NCBI RefSeq assembly: GCF_001723175.1
Contig: NC_064650.1
Span: forward strand, 5,580,001-5,644,000
DNA length: 64,000 nt
DNA from: Penicillium oxalicum
Lineage: Eukaryota > Ascomycota > Eurotiomycetes > Eurotiales > Aspergillaceae
Direction: 5' to 3'
The translations under genes were made by a program, and so were the position numbers. Shown piece by piece: positions 35,605 through 47,070 of the stretch. The notes below the pieces were generated by a model. That model was not told the DNA's origin and searched no databases. It worked only from the letters and a program-made list of their open reading frames with translations. Each line of letters begins with the position of its first letter. The stretch's first letter is position 1.

Positions 35605-36333
35605 TCACGTCGCAGGCCGGTCAACCCGGACAGTTCCGTTTAGCTTGGCGGTATCGGTTACACCTTCACCCTTGGTGCTCTTGCCGGGCTCGCCCATGTA
35701 TGGATGCATTGACTTTGATCCGGGGTGTTGGACCTCCTGGTACATGTCGAATAGGTTAGTTGGAATTTTGTGTATCGCATGGCATGATAAGGTATAGAAA
35801 TTGCGGTATATTCATCAATTCAAAGTAGAACTTGGATCCGCGTGCAATGGAAAGTGGATTGGAGGTAACAAGTTGTCCAGGGGCGGTGGGTGGATGATCA
35901 AACGAACCTCTTTTCCGACAGAAGCTTGAGGTTGTGATTCTGCCAGAGAAAAAGTGAAAAGAATGTACCATGTTAGTTTGAGGGATTCCAAGAAGCATCT
36001 CTCGAGACTTTAGGTAGTGTGTTTCTTCATACCGTTTCCTCGGGACATGTACATGGCTGCAGGAACAGCGAGCGCACCGACCACGAGCAATCTGGAATGC
36101 AAAGGAAAGCCAACAAAAAGTCAGCATTGACAAATGGTTACGGCGAATAAATTCTGTAGCACGGGTATAGAGTGGGACGCAAGCTCAACGTACGGTCGTG
36201 ACATTCCTCCCTTCTTCTCAGACGCAGCAGAAGCGAATCGCTTTTGTGAGGAACGCGATTGAGACCAGAGTCGAGACGTGCCGGCACGCAACGAAGCGGC
36301 GGAGCGCATAGAGGCTTGAGTTGCGAGCTTCAT
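35605..36333 (-). CDS. Small probable mitochondrial single-span membrane protein, unrecognised
   Basis: Built from four short exons: 36333-36194, 36091-36033, 35939-35908 and 35736-35605, introns 102, 92 and 171 bp, 120 residues. I do not recognise the family. Residues 1-40 look like a mitochondrial presequence (rich in Arg/Ser/Ala, no acidic residues: MKLATQASMRSAASLRAG, RSSQKRFASAA). One hydrophobic span follows (PLLVVGALAVPAAMYMS), then a hydrophilic tail with HPGSKSMHPYMGEPGKS and a conserved-looking end (KLNGTVRVDRPAT). This suggests an inner-membrane protein with a short soluble domain; function unknown. Frame closes exactly at each junction, CTAAC-like branch sites precede exon 4, and the stop is at 35607-35605. 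The third donor (GTTCGT) is non-consensus, so the exon 3/exon 4 join is the least certain part; a short internal exon change of a few residues is possible. Confidence 0.65.
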
Positions 36334-37693
36334 GACGGGGGAGGGGGGAGGGCAGTTTAGATGGTGCAATTGAGATTAGAAGACGAGAATGGGAAACAAT
36401 TGAAGCGGGTTTTTTGTGTAGTTTCTCCGTTGTTGCTTTGGAGAAGAAATGAGTCTCGATCAAAAAAAGAAGTGGAAGACTTTTCGACAAAAATGTAAAG
36501 TGAGTGACACCCAGATGTAGCTAGCTGCGGGAGAATCAAAGACTCGACGTAATGGCTGGCATGGAAAATGCTTGGCTCATCGCGAGAAATCAGGGATCAT
36601 CATGATGGAATGCATGGTTGTTCCAACTTCCGAGATCCATCGACAATATCCCTTCCATTGGCTAGAGCCGCCTGGTGCCAGCTCGTGGACGAGTCTGGTC
36701 GACAATGCTTGTGGAAGCTGGGGGGGATAGAACGATGAGACTGATTACATCATGATCCACCATGAACAAGTGTAAAATGTACCCTCGTTTCCATCAGAAA
36801 TCTTGGGTCCGCGAGAAGATCGAAATCGGGCAGTGGATCGGAGTGGGTCGGCGCTGCGAGTGGGAAATCTTTGGAGATCGCGCGATGCCGATGGAGCTTA
36901 ATTCTTGGGGGAGTCGGGTGCAGTAGTCGTCTGTATTACATTAGCACAGGACTGAGGAATTAATTTTTAGAGGGAATTGAGGAGAGTTCACAGCTGGAGG
37001 CGGAGATGTTGCGTTTCGAAAAAAGTCCCCCCCGTTTTTAACCTTTTCTGAGGTTGTCACTCGACTGGAGGGAGAACTATCGACCTGACGTCACGAGACT
37101 CGTTCGAAGGATTGGAGTCGACAGCTCAGCACCAGTCACCTACCTAAAACAAAAAAAAAAAGAAAAGAGAACAGCTAGATGAAGTACTGTTATTCTTGTT
37201 CGCAGCGTCATTCGCAAAGTAATGTTCTGGATTCACAGATGAAAGTGGGAGCCACTGGTAATATTGTAGAAACTCCATCGAATCTGCCCGACTCAGGTCC
37301 GGTCGGACTGGAACATCTACAATCGACAAAATGCGTGCTATTGTGGACACGTCCGTGGTGATCAAAGACTGTGAGATTCGAGTTCTCGGGACTCTTTGGA
37401 ACTTCGATGTAGCGAGGTCCATGGGCATGATGATATTTACTCCACCCATTCATACAGATCGCTTAAATAAACAGAAAAGGCAAAATCGTTCTGGGAGACA
37501 AGCCCCCAGATGGACGGACCGTACTCATCATCATCACCACCATATGCAAAAATGCCAAATCTGAGAAGAGGCCGGTCTATGTACAAAACCCTGGTTGGGC
37601 CTCAACCAATCAGTCAGAGAAATCCCCTCTCGCGAGTCAAGTTCCCATCATGAATAGGTGGGGTGCTACAACCGTTACGCCTCATCTCCCGTC
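36334..37693. other. Intergenic region
   Basis: About 1.4 kb holding the promoter of the small membrane-protein gene and the 3' flank of the next minus-strand gene. An A-run occurs at 37148-37160. No gene is supported; short open frames at 37144-37564 look random. Confidence 0.5.
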
Positions 37694-40340
37694 TCACGCA
37701 AGCAGCCAGACGGGAGCTTTCACCAAGACGACGGGGGTGCCCTTTCCACGAACTTCAACGGCCAGGAACGAGGCAAATCGGATCCGAGAGGCATTCTCAC
37801 GGTCGTCCACCGGCGGGAGTTTCTCTTCATGCACTGCGCCCGCGGGGGATCGGCCCGATGCAGGGCCCAAGGGTCGACGACCCATGAGTGCTCCAAACAC
37901 CGATTTCCGGGGAGTCTTCTGTGGGGGCGCTGATCCGGCATCCCCAGCACTCAGAGAACTCGACGCCAAGGATGCTTCGCTACTACCCTCGGGGGCGCCC
38001 CCCTCCTCACCGTCCACGTCGGCGGGGGTAGCAGGTGGTGGCGGAGACGGTTGATGCTTGAGCGGAGGCAGCACACCTTCCGTCTTCATGTATGCTTCAT
38101 CGAACGAGCTATGGGGGAGGAAGTATTCTACAGAGACATCCCGAGCTTCCAGCGGGATCTTCTCCGTGATGTTGAGGGTATTCTCGATGATCATGCGCAC
38201 CCCTGCTTCCAGGCCCGGCTGGGCAGATTCGTGCAACTGGCTGCTGAGGAACCCAGCCAGATCCGCCGTCAAGTAATCCACCAGCCCGTCACGATGCTTT
38301 TGCGCCGCTGGCGTGGAGAGGACGTCACCCAGTCCGTCAAACGTCGTGCGTCGCCAGTTGGAGATCCGGACCAGCACATTTTCTCGTTCCTCCTCCGTAG
38401 GCGGTCGCACTTGCTGCCGGCGTAGGTTCATCTCGATGCTTTTCAACTGAATACTCAGCGCTGGGTCCAGTCGGGGGTGGAAATGACGGTGAAAGACTTC
38501 TTCCACCAACCACCGACTGATCACGGCGCGACCTGCCGCCGTCATCTCTTTGGCGGTGGTCTCTTCCGTGACCAGTCCATGCAGCCACCCAGGAACGGTC
38601 CGCCAATCTTTCCGAACCGAGAAGGCCAAATCTTTGATGGCCCCGTCCAAGCGGATAAATCGATTCGCATACTCGTTGTCGTCCAGGACCGTCCGGGAGA
38701 CCGCCATCCGTTGATGTGCGACGGTGTTCTGGAGATGCTGCACCTGAGCTTCCTTGTCAAAGTAGTATCGCTTCACCTTGGAATATTTCGTTTCTGTTCA
38801 TTTCCCGAGTTAGCCCCAGGTCTCACTGGATACCCCGCCGACCGATGGAATCCACCTCGCCAGGATGATCTCGCTGATCTGAACTCATGCCTGACTTACG
38901 CAGCTCTTCATGTTTCTGCAATAATGCGCGCACGTCAATCTCACTCATGTCGTCGGCCCCTCGATGGCCCACCGGGGTGAATGTCGCCGTGTCCGCCATG
39001 GTGTGAGGCTGACTACTCTGGCGGTGTGAGTCGTCCGAGTGCGGCTCGTGAGCGGATGGCGATCCTTGACTCTCTTGCGATTGCGGCGGATGAGATTGGC
39101 TCTGCGGAGTGGAGTGGTTAAGCTGGGCTGGGGGCTGTGGTGACTTTGATGCTGCCTGCTGCATGGCGTCAGGATGACTTTGTAGACTGCCGCGGGAAGA
39201 AGACTCCAAGGTGTGCTGGGATGGGGTCCGGGAGGGTTGTACCAGGTCCTGCTGCGGTGCCCGTGAGAGAAGTTGGTTTCCTCGGCGATTCCGTCGTTCT
39301 TGATCCTGCGAGAGTGACCCGGGAGCTGGGGATGTGTCGGTTCCCACTGCGCGCCCGCTTGTTCGATGGCCCAAGACCGGATCGGTGTTGGTTCGCCTGG
39401 AAGAGATCAATGGAGGCGGAGGGGGTAGTTTCAGCGCTTCCTCTAGCGTGATGTCTTGCGAGGGAGAGGGTGTCTGCCCCTGAGATTGCAATTGCGCTGA
39501 GGCTGGCGGCCGAAGTACAGGTTGCGATCGGCCCAGGAACGCTGGCTGCCGCGAGGGTTCCAACGGGTCACGCTGGGATGGCTGATACCGTTGCTGTTGC
39601 AAAGGCAACGATGACACCCGTGATCCGCACGAAGCCTTTTGAGATGTCGAGGAGGAATTGCTTGACTGACTCGGTCGGTGACTGTAGGGTTCGTCCTCGG
39701 TCGGGCCCAGCCCTGGCGGCGACGCGACCTGCGGCGACGACGGTTGCGAGGTCGAGTGCGAGAAGGGTTTGCCCTTGACGGACAATCTGCGTTCCACCAG
39801 TCCGGAGGCCGGACGTCCGAGAAAATTCTTCCTGGGCCGGCGAGGTTGCGAGTTCTCTTTCTCGTTTGCGATCAAGGCGATCGTCGATCGGTCGTGCTGG
39901 CGTTGTTGTGTTTGTGAATGGGGAGGGTCGGGATGCCGGAGGTGGGGCTGACGGTAGCTCTGCGAGCGGTGCAGTGACGAAGGTCGGACCCGTGGTTCAG
40001 ACTGATGCTGCGACGACGACGCACCTGGGAATGGAGGGGGAAGCTCGTCCGTCGAGGAGCGCTCCGGCCCGTCGTAGAGGGGACGATCACCGTCCGATTG
40101 ACGATAGTCGGTGTAGTAGCGGTGATTGACCGGGCCGATGTGAGGATTGCTGTTGTTGTTGTTGCTCCTGTTGCTGTTGATGAGCGGGTGAATGGGGTCC
40201 GGTGGAGCACTAAACGCGGGGTGCACCAGTTGGTCGCCGGAGCTTGGAGGATACTGCTGGAGTTGCGGTGGTTGCGACGGAGGAGAGGAGATGGATGGTC
40301 GCGGTGAGGATTTGGCCTTTTTGCTCCTGAAAAGGGGCAT
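37694..40340 (-). CDS. Large disordered plus coiled-coil protein, function unknown
   Basis: Two exons, 40340-38900 and 38793-37694, split by a 106-bp intron (GTAAGT to AACAG); 846 residues. I do not recognise a named family. Residues 1 to about 460 are Ser/Pro/Gln-rich and disordered (MPLFRSKKAKSSPRP; many SQ, QS and PPSQ runs). From MSEIDVRALLQKHEEL the intron join gives QTKYSKVKRYYFDKEAQVQ, a predicted coiled coil. A helical, conserved-looking domain follows (about 490-730: YANRFIRLDGAIKDLAFS, VTEETTAKEMTAAGRAVISR, RRTTFDGLGDVL). The tail is low-complexity (Pro/Glu/Ser) and ends VLVKAPVWLLA. The pattern suggests a filamentous-fungus scaffold or signalling protein; that is inference. The 5' leader contains an (AG)n tract on the coding strand. 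Confidence 0.8.
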
Positions 40341-40426
40341 GACTAGGGACGTTGTTCAGGGGCCGCCGCGGGGGTGGGATTTTGGCAGGGAAAAGAACTT
40401 GGTCGTGCAGGTCCTGGTTGCTCTCC

Positions 40427-40444
40427 CTCTCTCTCTCTCTCTCT
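40427..40444. repeat. Microsatellite (CT)9
   Basis: Uninterrupted CT dinucleotides, preceded by CTCTCC. They lie about 90 bp upstream of the ATG at 40340, so on that gene's coding strand this is an (AG)n element in the promoter or 5' leader. Confidence 0.9.
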
Positions 40445-41513
40445 GGGTGAGGATTCCAGAGCCAAGCCACATGGACACACGGGCATACAAACACACACAC
40501 GCACTATCTCGACTGCGACTGGTGCTGCACAGCCTTGGTTGGGCGATCGATTTTGATCATGCAGTCGAACACCGGAGCCACACTTCACACTTGTTGACTC
40601 GAGGTTGTCAAGGGTGTGGGGGAGGTCCCAAAAGGAAAAGAGAGTGGAAGAGAAGGTTTCAGGTGGAGGAATCACGGGGTTGGACTGGACCGCAAGAGGA
40701 CGTGAAACAGCGACAAGCAGCGGATGCCGCCAGCGCCAAAGAGGATGGTCACGCAACAAGACCGCGTCACAGCTCAAGCGAACTTATGATTCAAGTCAAA
40801 GCTGGTGCAAGTGGTCCGGTAGTAGGCAGTGACGAGGCCGACGGATCAGAGGAGACAACCCTTGTACTTTTGGTCAATTCCATCAAGCCTGTACAGGCAG
40901 ATAAGAAGCCTCGTTCAGCGACCAGAGATGAAAACTTGACCAAATCAAGCCTTGGTGATGTATACGAGACAAGCCCACAGAAGACATGGGAAACAGCAAC
41001 CTCTAAAAGGTCCCTTTTGGCTCGGTGAGGTGAGGGTATGCGTATACGTCCCGAACCGTGAGCGTCAGCGCCAACCAGATCGGTCAAGGTGGTCCCCCAA
41101 AGCTGCTTCAGTTCGCGTCGCTGCCTCGGTGGATACTTTCTAGTCGCAAGCGGCGACTCATGCTACGATGCTACCACAGTGACCTCTTTTAATATACTTC
41201 ATAAATTCAGAGTCCTCTCTCGTGTCACCGGATCTTGAACTCTTACGGGAGTCAAATCTGAATACGTCGATATGCCCATCATCCGAATGTCGATCGTCGG
41301 GGTTCATTTTGGGGCCAACACGACTTGATTCGAGACAAAGGAGCATCGATTGACCGGTGGACTTTTGTTTTTTGTTTTTATTTTTTTCAAGAGCGTCATG
41401 CTGGACACAGGGATCTCCAGTTTGGTGGGGGCCAGAGGCAAAGCCCGGCTCACAAAGGTCAAAAAGAGCAGCAGAGCATTGTACCTTTTGAGAAAAGGAT
41501 CTGAGCCTGATGA

Positions 41514-41531
41514 ATAAATAAATAAATAAAA
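41514..41531. repeat. Microsatellite (AAAT)n
   Basis: About four tandem AATA units followed by an A-run, in intergenic DNA. Confidence 0.85.
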
Positions 41532-42121
41532 AAGCATTGATCCTGTCGCTCGGTGAACGAGAATGTGGTCATGTATGATTCTGAGGCTCGAGCGGGCTGC
41601 CTCTACGATGCGCCGACTCTTTGGAGGAGACGTGAAACAATCGAGACAGAAGACCACAAAGTAGTAACCTTTCTGCGAAACTGTCAAGTCTCACCCAATC
41701 ACAAGACGTTCTGGCGGGTACCATGACAATCCCAACACTAAAAGAGAAGTGGACTGAACCCTAACACAAAACGCCTGCGAGCAAGTGAGCTTGTCTCCGA
41801 TTCAAGGAGCATGGAATCCTGCCCCTGACCACTTCTTTGATCTGAAATTTATTCGGTAATCTATTGATTCCCAATTGTCTCCTCTGTGATTCGAGAAATT
41901 TCTTTCATGCATAAGGGAAAAACAGCTCAGCGATGTCAGCCCGAAAAGACAAATTAGACACATGGTGGCACTCGCACCCACCATTCCCAGCATTACATCC
42001 TTTGACTTGTCGTATCGACCATGCCGCATCAGAGAGGGAGAAATACCAGGAAAAGAGAAGATTCGAATCGGAATCAACAAAAGGAAATTTCTTCTCTCTT
42101 TTCTTTTTTTATTTTCTTTTT

Positions 42122-43778
42122 TCAAATATTTTGTCCTCCCCCAAAATACACCTCCTCCGCCCTCACTCGTCCCACCTGTCCGCGAACCCGAAAGCCAAAA
42201 CTTTCTCTCCTCTCCAACACAATCAGCTTCTTCTCCAGCCCTGCTTGCTTCATCTGATCCAAAAACTCAGCCAATGAGCCCGTCTGGTTGACATAATCTT
42301 CAAAGTGAAGAGGAATCATGACCGTCGGTTCCATCAGTTTGATCAACCGCACCGCTTGGCCCGCATCCATCGAGACCTGGAAGGCGAGCGGGGAGACCGC
42401 TGGCGAGGGAATCATGGTTCCACCGAGATGCGCGAGCATCAGGTCGATGGGTTCGTGGGTGGGATTCCATCGTTCGTGGATGGGATTCAGAGACTCGCTC
42501 ATGAGGGTGTCGCCCGTGATGTAGATTCGGTATCCCGAGGTAAAGTCGGTCATGTCGTGCGAGTTGGCGCTGGTGCCGAATTCGAGAATCCAGCCATTGT
42601 TGGGTGGGATCTAGATTTTTTGTGGTTTTGATTGAAGATTAGAACAAGAATATGGGTTTTAGCTTTTCACTTCTCTCTGCACTTTGCTTCCTTTTCATTT
42701 CAAGAAGATGAAGAATATCAGGGCAAAAACAAAAGAAATAAAGTACAGAGCAGGTCTCTCGAGCTGAGACGGGGCAATCTCTACCGTGAGGGTGAGCTCA
42801 GACTTGGTCAAGAGGAGGTGGTATGAGCCGTGGCAATACACATTCCTCGACGCAGATGCCTTGACCAAGAAGGAAAAGAAGAAAGAAAGAAAAGGGTCAA
42901 CCTACCGCTTGGGCCCATTTATTGAGCAGCTCAGCAACGGTATTGCGGGGGACGTGCTGTCCAGGAGTCCCCGTGATACGCAGCAATGGTCGTTTGGTCC
43001 CTCCCGTGCCCCCAATCTCGACCAGACCAACCTCCCACGGCCGGAGAGCAGAGACATTGGTGAAGGAGTCGTCACTCCGATCGATGAGCTGGGCTCGGGC
43101 ATGCGGAGTCGTAATGATGGGGACATCACGTCGAAGGCATGCTTCGACCTTTTGATCAAAGTGATCCCTGAGCAGTTTTTAAAATCTCCCCACATCGCAG
43201 AACCGGTTCCCTCACGTCGGATTCATGTCGGGGAGAGTTCCAATGGTACCTGACGTAGGACCGGGGGGTCTGGGCCACACTCACCCATGAAGATGCGATA
43301 GTAAAACGAGATCAATCCGGGGAAGATCATGCAGCTCTACCGCCGGGTTGGTGCGCCGCGCGCTCGAAAGCCCTGCACCAAAGTGGGCGTGATTGCCCGC
43401 ATGGATGAAATTGGGCTCCGAGAAACGGAAGCAGAAAAGATTAGTTCATTTTGAATTGTATCCGATCAGCTCTCGTCACGTACATCAGTCATGATTCGAA
43501 TCCCTGCCCATTCTCTGACCCCGGAGCCCGGATTAGCACACTTTCGTCGAGGGTCCGATCCGAGAAAGAAAAAAAAAAGCCGGGGGATTCAATTTCACGG
43601 ACATGATCACCGTCGCTGCGCCCACGTAGTAGAGAGAGGCATTGTCGAGACCGCCGTCCGTGGTTGGATGAGACTGCGTTGTCTTGGAGGGAGGCAGGAC
43701 ATCCGGGGGGATGATCGAGGCAGACAAATCCCGTGTAGGAGCTTTTTGATCAGTAGGATTAATGAAGATACGCTGCAT
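42122..43778 (-). CDS. Metallo-beta-lactamase-fold hydrolase (UlaG/NAPE-PLD-like)
   Basis: Five core exons: 43778-43603, 43514-43484, 43415-43285, 43167-42906 and 42610-42122, every junction in frame; 362 residues. The first three introns are 88, 68 and 117 bp; the last is 295 bp and may hide a 75-nt in-frame exon (42859-42785). Exons join to SLYYVGAATVII-EWAGIRIMTD-PNFIHAGNHAHFG, then VLLSHLHGDHFDQ, the HxHxDH zinc motif of the superfamily, whose coding is split by intron 3. Further ligands are likely the His of PGQHVP, the Asp of YITGDTL, and the His of MIPLHFEDY. The fold uses one or two Zn ions to hydrolyse ester, amide or phosphodiester bonds; the substrate is not evident. There is no signal peptide, so it is likely cytosolic. 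ATG 43778 follows a GTG-led extension of the frame; it is the first ATG. Confidence 0.85.
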
Positions 43779-44152
43779 ATTGCCAAAGGGTGTCACTCGT
43801 CACGAGCGATGGATACAACGTGGGGATGCCTACTCGAGGGTGCCTGTAGAATTTGCATCAAAAGAACACCATCACCTGGAAAGTGTCGACGTGACGTCAC
43901 AGGTCTGGACATAGTACGGAGATACTATTGACTTGCGTAGTTGATAGTTCAATTCACGGAAATATGCGTAATAATTACTTGCCATGGAAGCCATCCGAGA
44001 GGGGAAATATCCAACAAAAAAAATCACAACGCAGACAGTACAAGGGGAGGAAGCCAGTTCCGACATGGAATACTAGAGTGATGGCTTTTCTTCATAGCGG
44101 ATGACCTCACTCATCCCAAGTTGGGCCAAGGACGGCGGACCGAGTGGCTGAC
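43779..44152. promoter_or_regulatory. Spacer holding the metallo-hydrolase promoter and GAD 3' end
   Basis: These 374 bp separate the GAD stop codon from the start of the next minus-strand gene. A TGACGTCA palindrome (CRE/bZIP-type core) lies at about 43892-43899, roughly 115 bp upstream of the metallo-hydrolase ATG. Binding is inferred from the motif only. Confidence 0.5.
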
Positions 44153-45946
44153 TTAGCAGACACCGTGCGTCTTGCCAGCTTTGCCCTGGAGGGAGTGTTT
44201 CTCGTTCTGGTATGCTCCGTGGGAGCGCTGCTTGTGATGTGGGTGCTCACGGTGATTGCGCACGTGTCTAGATCGGAGAGGTTAACGATGCGGATTTTCC
44301 TCTGACTTGGAACGGGGCCGATACTTACGTCTTGTACCTTTCCGCCATGGACGCATCCATCGCCTCGAGAGACTGCAAAGCCAGCTTCACATCGGCCAAG
44401 AGACTGTCGCATCGGGTCATGCTAAAGTCTTCCCGCACGACAATCCGCATCATCTTGAGCTGGTTGCTGTTGGGTGCCATGGTGTAGGCGGGGACGATCC
44501 AGCCACGCTCCCGCAGCTGATGCGCCAGCGCAAACTCGTCCCAGACACGCTCCTGCTTGGGAGGCAAGCGGAATGCCACCAGGGGCAGACCATTTCCATG
44601 GCCCTTGCTCATGATAACCATGCCCATCTCCTTCAATTGATCGGACATGTAGTCAGCGATGCGGGTGAGGTTGGACATGATTGACCGGTAGCCGTGCTTG
44701 CCCAGACGAATGAGCTGGTAATATTGCCCAATCACCTGTGAAGCACCCTTGGAGAAGTTCAGGGTAAAGCTGGCCTGGTCAGCCCCCAGGTAGTTGATGT
44801 TGAACACGAGCTCCTGAGGAAGGAACTCGGGGGATCGCCAGATCACCCAACCCACACCGGGGTAGACGAGACCATATTTGTGTCCAGAAACGTTGATAGA
44901 GACCACCTTCTCGAGGCGGAAGTCCCATTCCATGTCAGGCACAACGAATGGGGCAACGAAGCCACCGCTGGCCGCATCGACGTGAATCGGGCAGTCAATG
45001 CCGCGCTCCACGAGGAGGTCATTCATGGCCTTGACATCCTCATACTCACCAGTATAGGTGGTACCGATGATCGCACAGATACCGATGGTGTTCTCGTCCA
45101 CAAGATCAACGGCCTGCTTGGGATCCATGACATAGCGCTCCTCGGTACAGTAGACGTACCGCTCCTCAACCTCAAAGTACCGGGCGGCTTTCTCCCAGCA
45201 CACCTGAACCGCACTGTTCATGATGATGTTGGGTCGCGAGTAGTCCTTGCCCTCGGCCTTGCGCTTGTTTTGCCAGCGTCTTTTCATGGCCAAGGTGCCG
45301 AGCATGATTGCCTCCGAGGAACCAACGGTAGAGGTGCCCATGGCGTTCTCATCGCGAACGTTGGTGGGGCAATTGAAGAGACGGGCGATCATGTTGATGC
45401 ATCGATTTTGAATTTCAGCCGAGTGCGGGTATTCTTCGTAGTCAATGAAGTTCTTGCTGAACGAGTCGGTCATGATTTGTTCAATCTCGTCTTCCTACAT
45501 ATCAAAAACTGGTATATTAGTAACAAGCCTTTATCACTGTACATTTTTTCCATATGCATTGGAACCGCAGACATCACTCGTACCATGTATGTTGTACAGA
45601 AACTGGCGAGGCTACAGAACAGAGTCAGCTTCCAGCTCGCATTCTTTCAATCGCCCACCTGGCGCTTTCCCCTCTCCCTCAGTTTGGGTTTTCCCCAATC
45701 AACTTACTTGAGCTTGGGGTTTCCGTCCAGGCTCAGCTCGTCCTTGATCATACGAGCAGCCACCTGACGGGGCATTTCACGTTCTGGCATCTCATGTTGA
45801 GGTAGGTGGTCAACCGCGAAGTGGCTGCCGTAAACATTGGTGTAGAAGTCATTCTCGTCTGGTTGAGGTGCGGGGAGGGAATCGACTACGCGAGACTGAG
45901 GGTCAAAGACCTGGTCATCGTTCTTGACGGGCGCAAGATGGACCAT
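44153..45946 (-). CDS. gad: Glutamate decarboxylase
   Basis: Four exons: 45946-45708, 45611-45584, 45494-44329 and 44267-44153, introns 96, 89 and 61 bp; 515 residues. This PLP enzyme converts L-glutamate to GABA plus CO2 and feeds the GABA shunt in the cytosol. Evidence: the substrate-side NLASFCTTYM and SFSKNFIDYEEYP segments, GTSTVGSSEAIMLG phosphate-binding region, IHVDAASGGFVAPF, and SINVSGHKYG with the Schiff-base Lys295. N-terminal start MVHLAPVKNDDQ is the usual one; the frame extends upstream but only through leader sequence. The last exon encodes a basic, His-rich tail (HVRNHREHPHHK ... GKAGKTHGVC) that is characteristic of fungal GADs; whether it regulates activity as the plant calmodulin-binding tail does is not shown here. 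The plus-strand frame at 44880-45767 is its shadow. Confidence 0.95.
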
Positions 45947-47070
45947 GGTTAAGAGAGTAGAAGTATGGTTTTGCGAGGAGGGGCAAAGATGATGGTTGGG
46001 GGGGCCGGAGAGAAGCTTGAGGGAGATGAGAAGATAAACAGAAAGAGAGCAAAACAAGAAGCGCTCTTTTTGTTTTGAACGAATTGCCACGAGAGAACGA
46101 GAAACCGCCGAGCACAACACGTGCGGGGGTGGAAACCTTCCATGACGTTGCTCTGCGGACGGAACCAACACCAACCAGACAAACACCCCACCGCAAGGAT
46201 TGGACAAAGTACACACCCGCACACGTCTTAGCACATTGGCACTGCAGTCAAGTTATCTATCCTGAGTCCGGCAAAGGTTTCGATTGCTTCCGTGAGTCTT
46301 TCCTGATCCAAAACATTCGGACCTCGATCAATGGCTGAAAAAACTGAAAAAGGTCAGCCTGGTTCTGGGCATGATCCGACGCTCGGCTGATTCTGGCCCC
46401 CTCTTCCACTATTGCCAAAGCTTGGTAGGCTTGGCAAAGCGATCATCCTAAGCTTCCCAGTCCCGCAAGAGTCCGATGTCAGTTTTTTCAGATGTGTGAC
46501 CAGAACTTTGGGACACTCGCATGATGCAATCGCCCAATTGCGCCCTTTCAACTGTTGGTCAAGATCGGTTCACCGTGCTAGGGTCATTCAAAAGAACTCA
46601 AGCACGTTGGAGTGGAGTGGATCCTGTCCATGCACATTCCAAGAATCGGTCCGGAGCTAATTTTAGTCGGCGGCCCTCCACGGGAGCTGCGTGGGTGTCC
46701 ATCGTCTCTCCTGCAGCCAGTGACTGGCCGAGGAGAGGTCGAAGCATCCGGATTATTCCCCTTCGCCTGCAGCCTCATTCACATACGACGTTGGGCACTG
46801 GACGGGCAGCCGCGGTCGCGCTCCACTGACGACAGGGCAGGCACAGGGGTCCCACGTCAGACAAGCGTATGGCACGACGCGTGGTCCTCTTCCATCAGAA
46901 AGGTGGTAAGATGTTTGCCTTGATTGGAATGGGACCATTCCGAGACACTGGCTGTACCTGTCGCCTAATGCCTATTGCCTACTGTCTCTTGCAAATTCCG
47001 ATCGGTCTAGAGGTGGTTTGATGCAGAGCCCCTTTCTATATTAAGCTTCTCTATATCTGTGTCTAATCCA
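45947..47070. other. Intergenic region, GAD promoter / acetoacetyl-CoA synthetase 3' flank
   Basis: About 1.1 kb without a supported gene. The strand read as GAD leader is C/T-rich for about 120 bp before its ATG. Nothing else was recognised. Confidence 0.5.

Larger units (their letters stand above)
40341..42121. other. Intergenic region with simple repeats
   Basis: About 1.8 kb: the promoter and leader of the unknown protein gene plus the 3' flank of the metallo-hydrolase gene. It contains a (CT)n tract at 40427-40444 and an (AAAT)n tract at 41514-41531. The plus-strand open frame 40192-41028 is antisense to the start of the neighbouring gene and is not supported. Confidence 0.5.

Noticed and set aside
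40192..41028. 278-codon plus-strand open frame
   Set aside because: It starts antisense to the first exon of the unknown protein gene and continues through its leader; composition is not coding-like and no domain is visible.
42866..43195. Minus-strand open frame of 97 codons over the metallo-hydrolase exon
   Set aside because: A different frame of the same strand encodes the hydrolase sequence with consistent splice sites.
44880..45767. 295-codon plus-strand open frame opposite glutamate decarboxylase
   Set aside because: It is antisense to a clear, complete GAD reading frame and has no recognisable motif; a codon-bias shadow.
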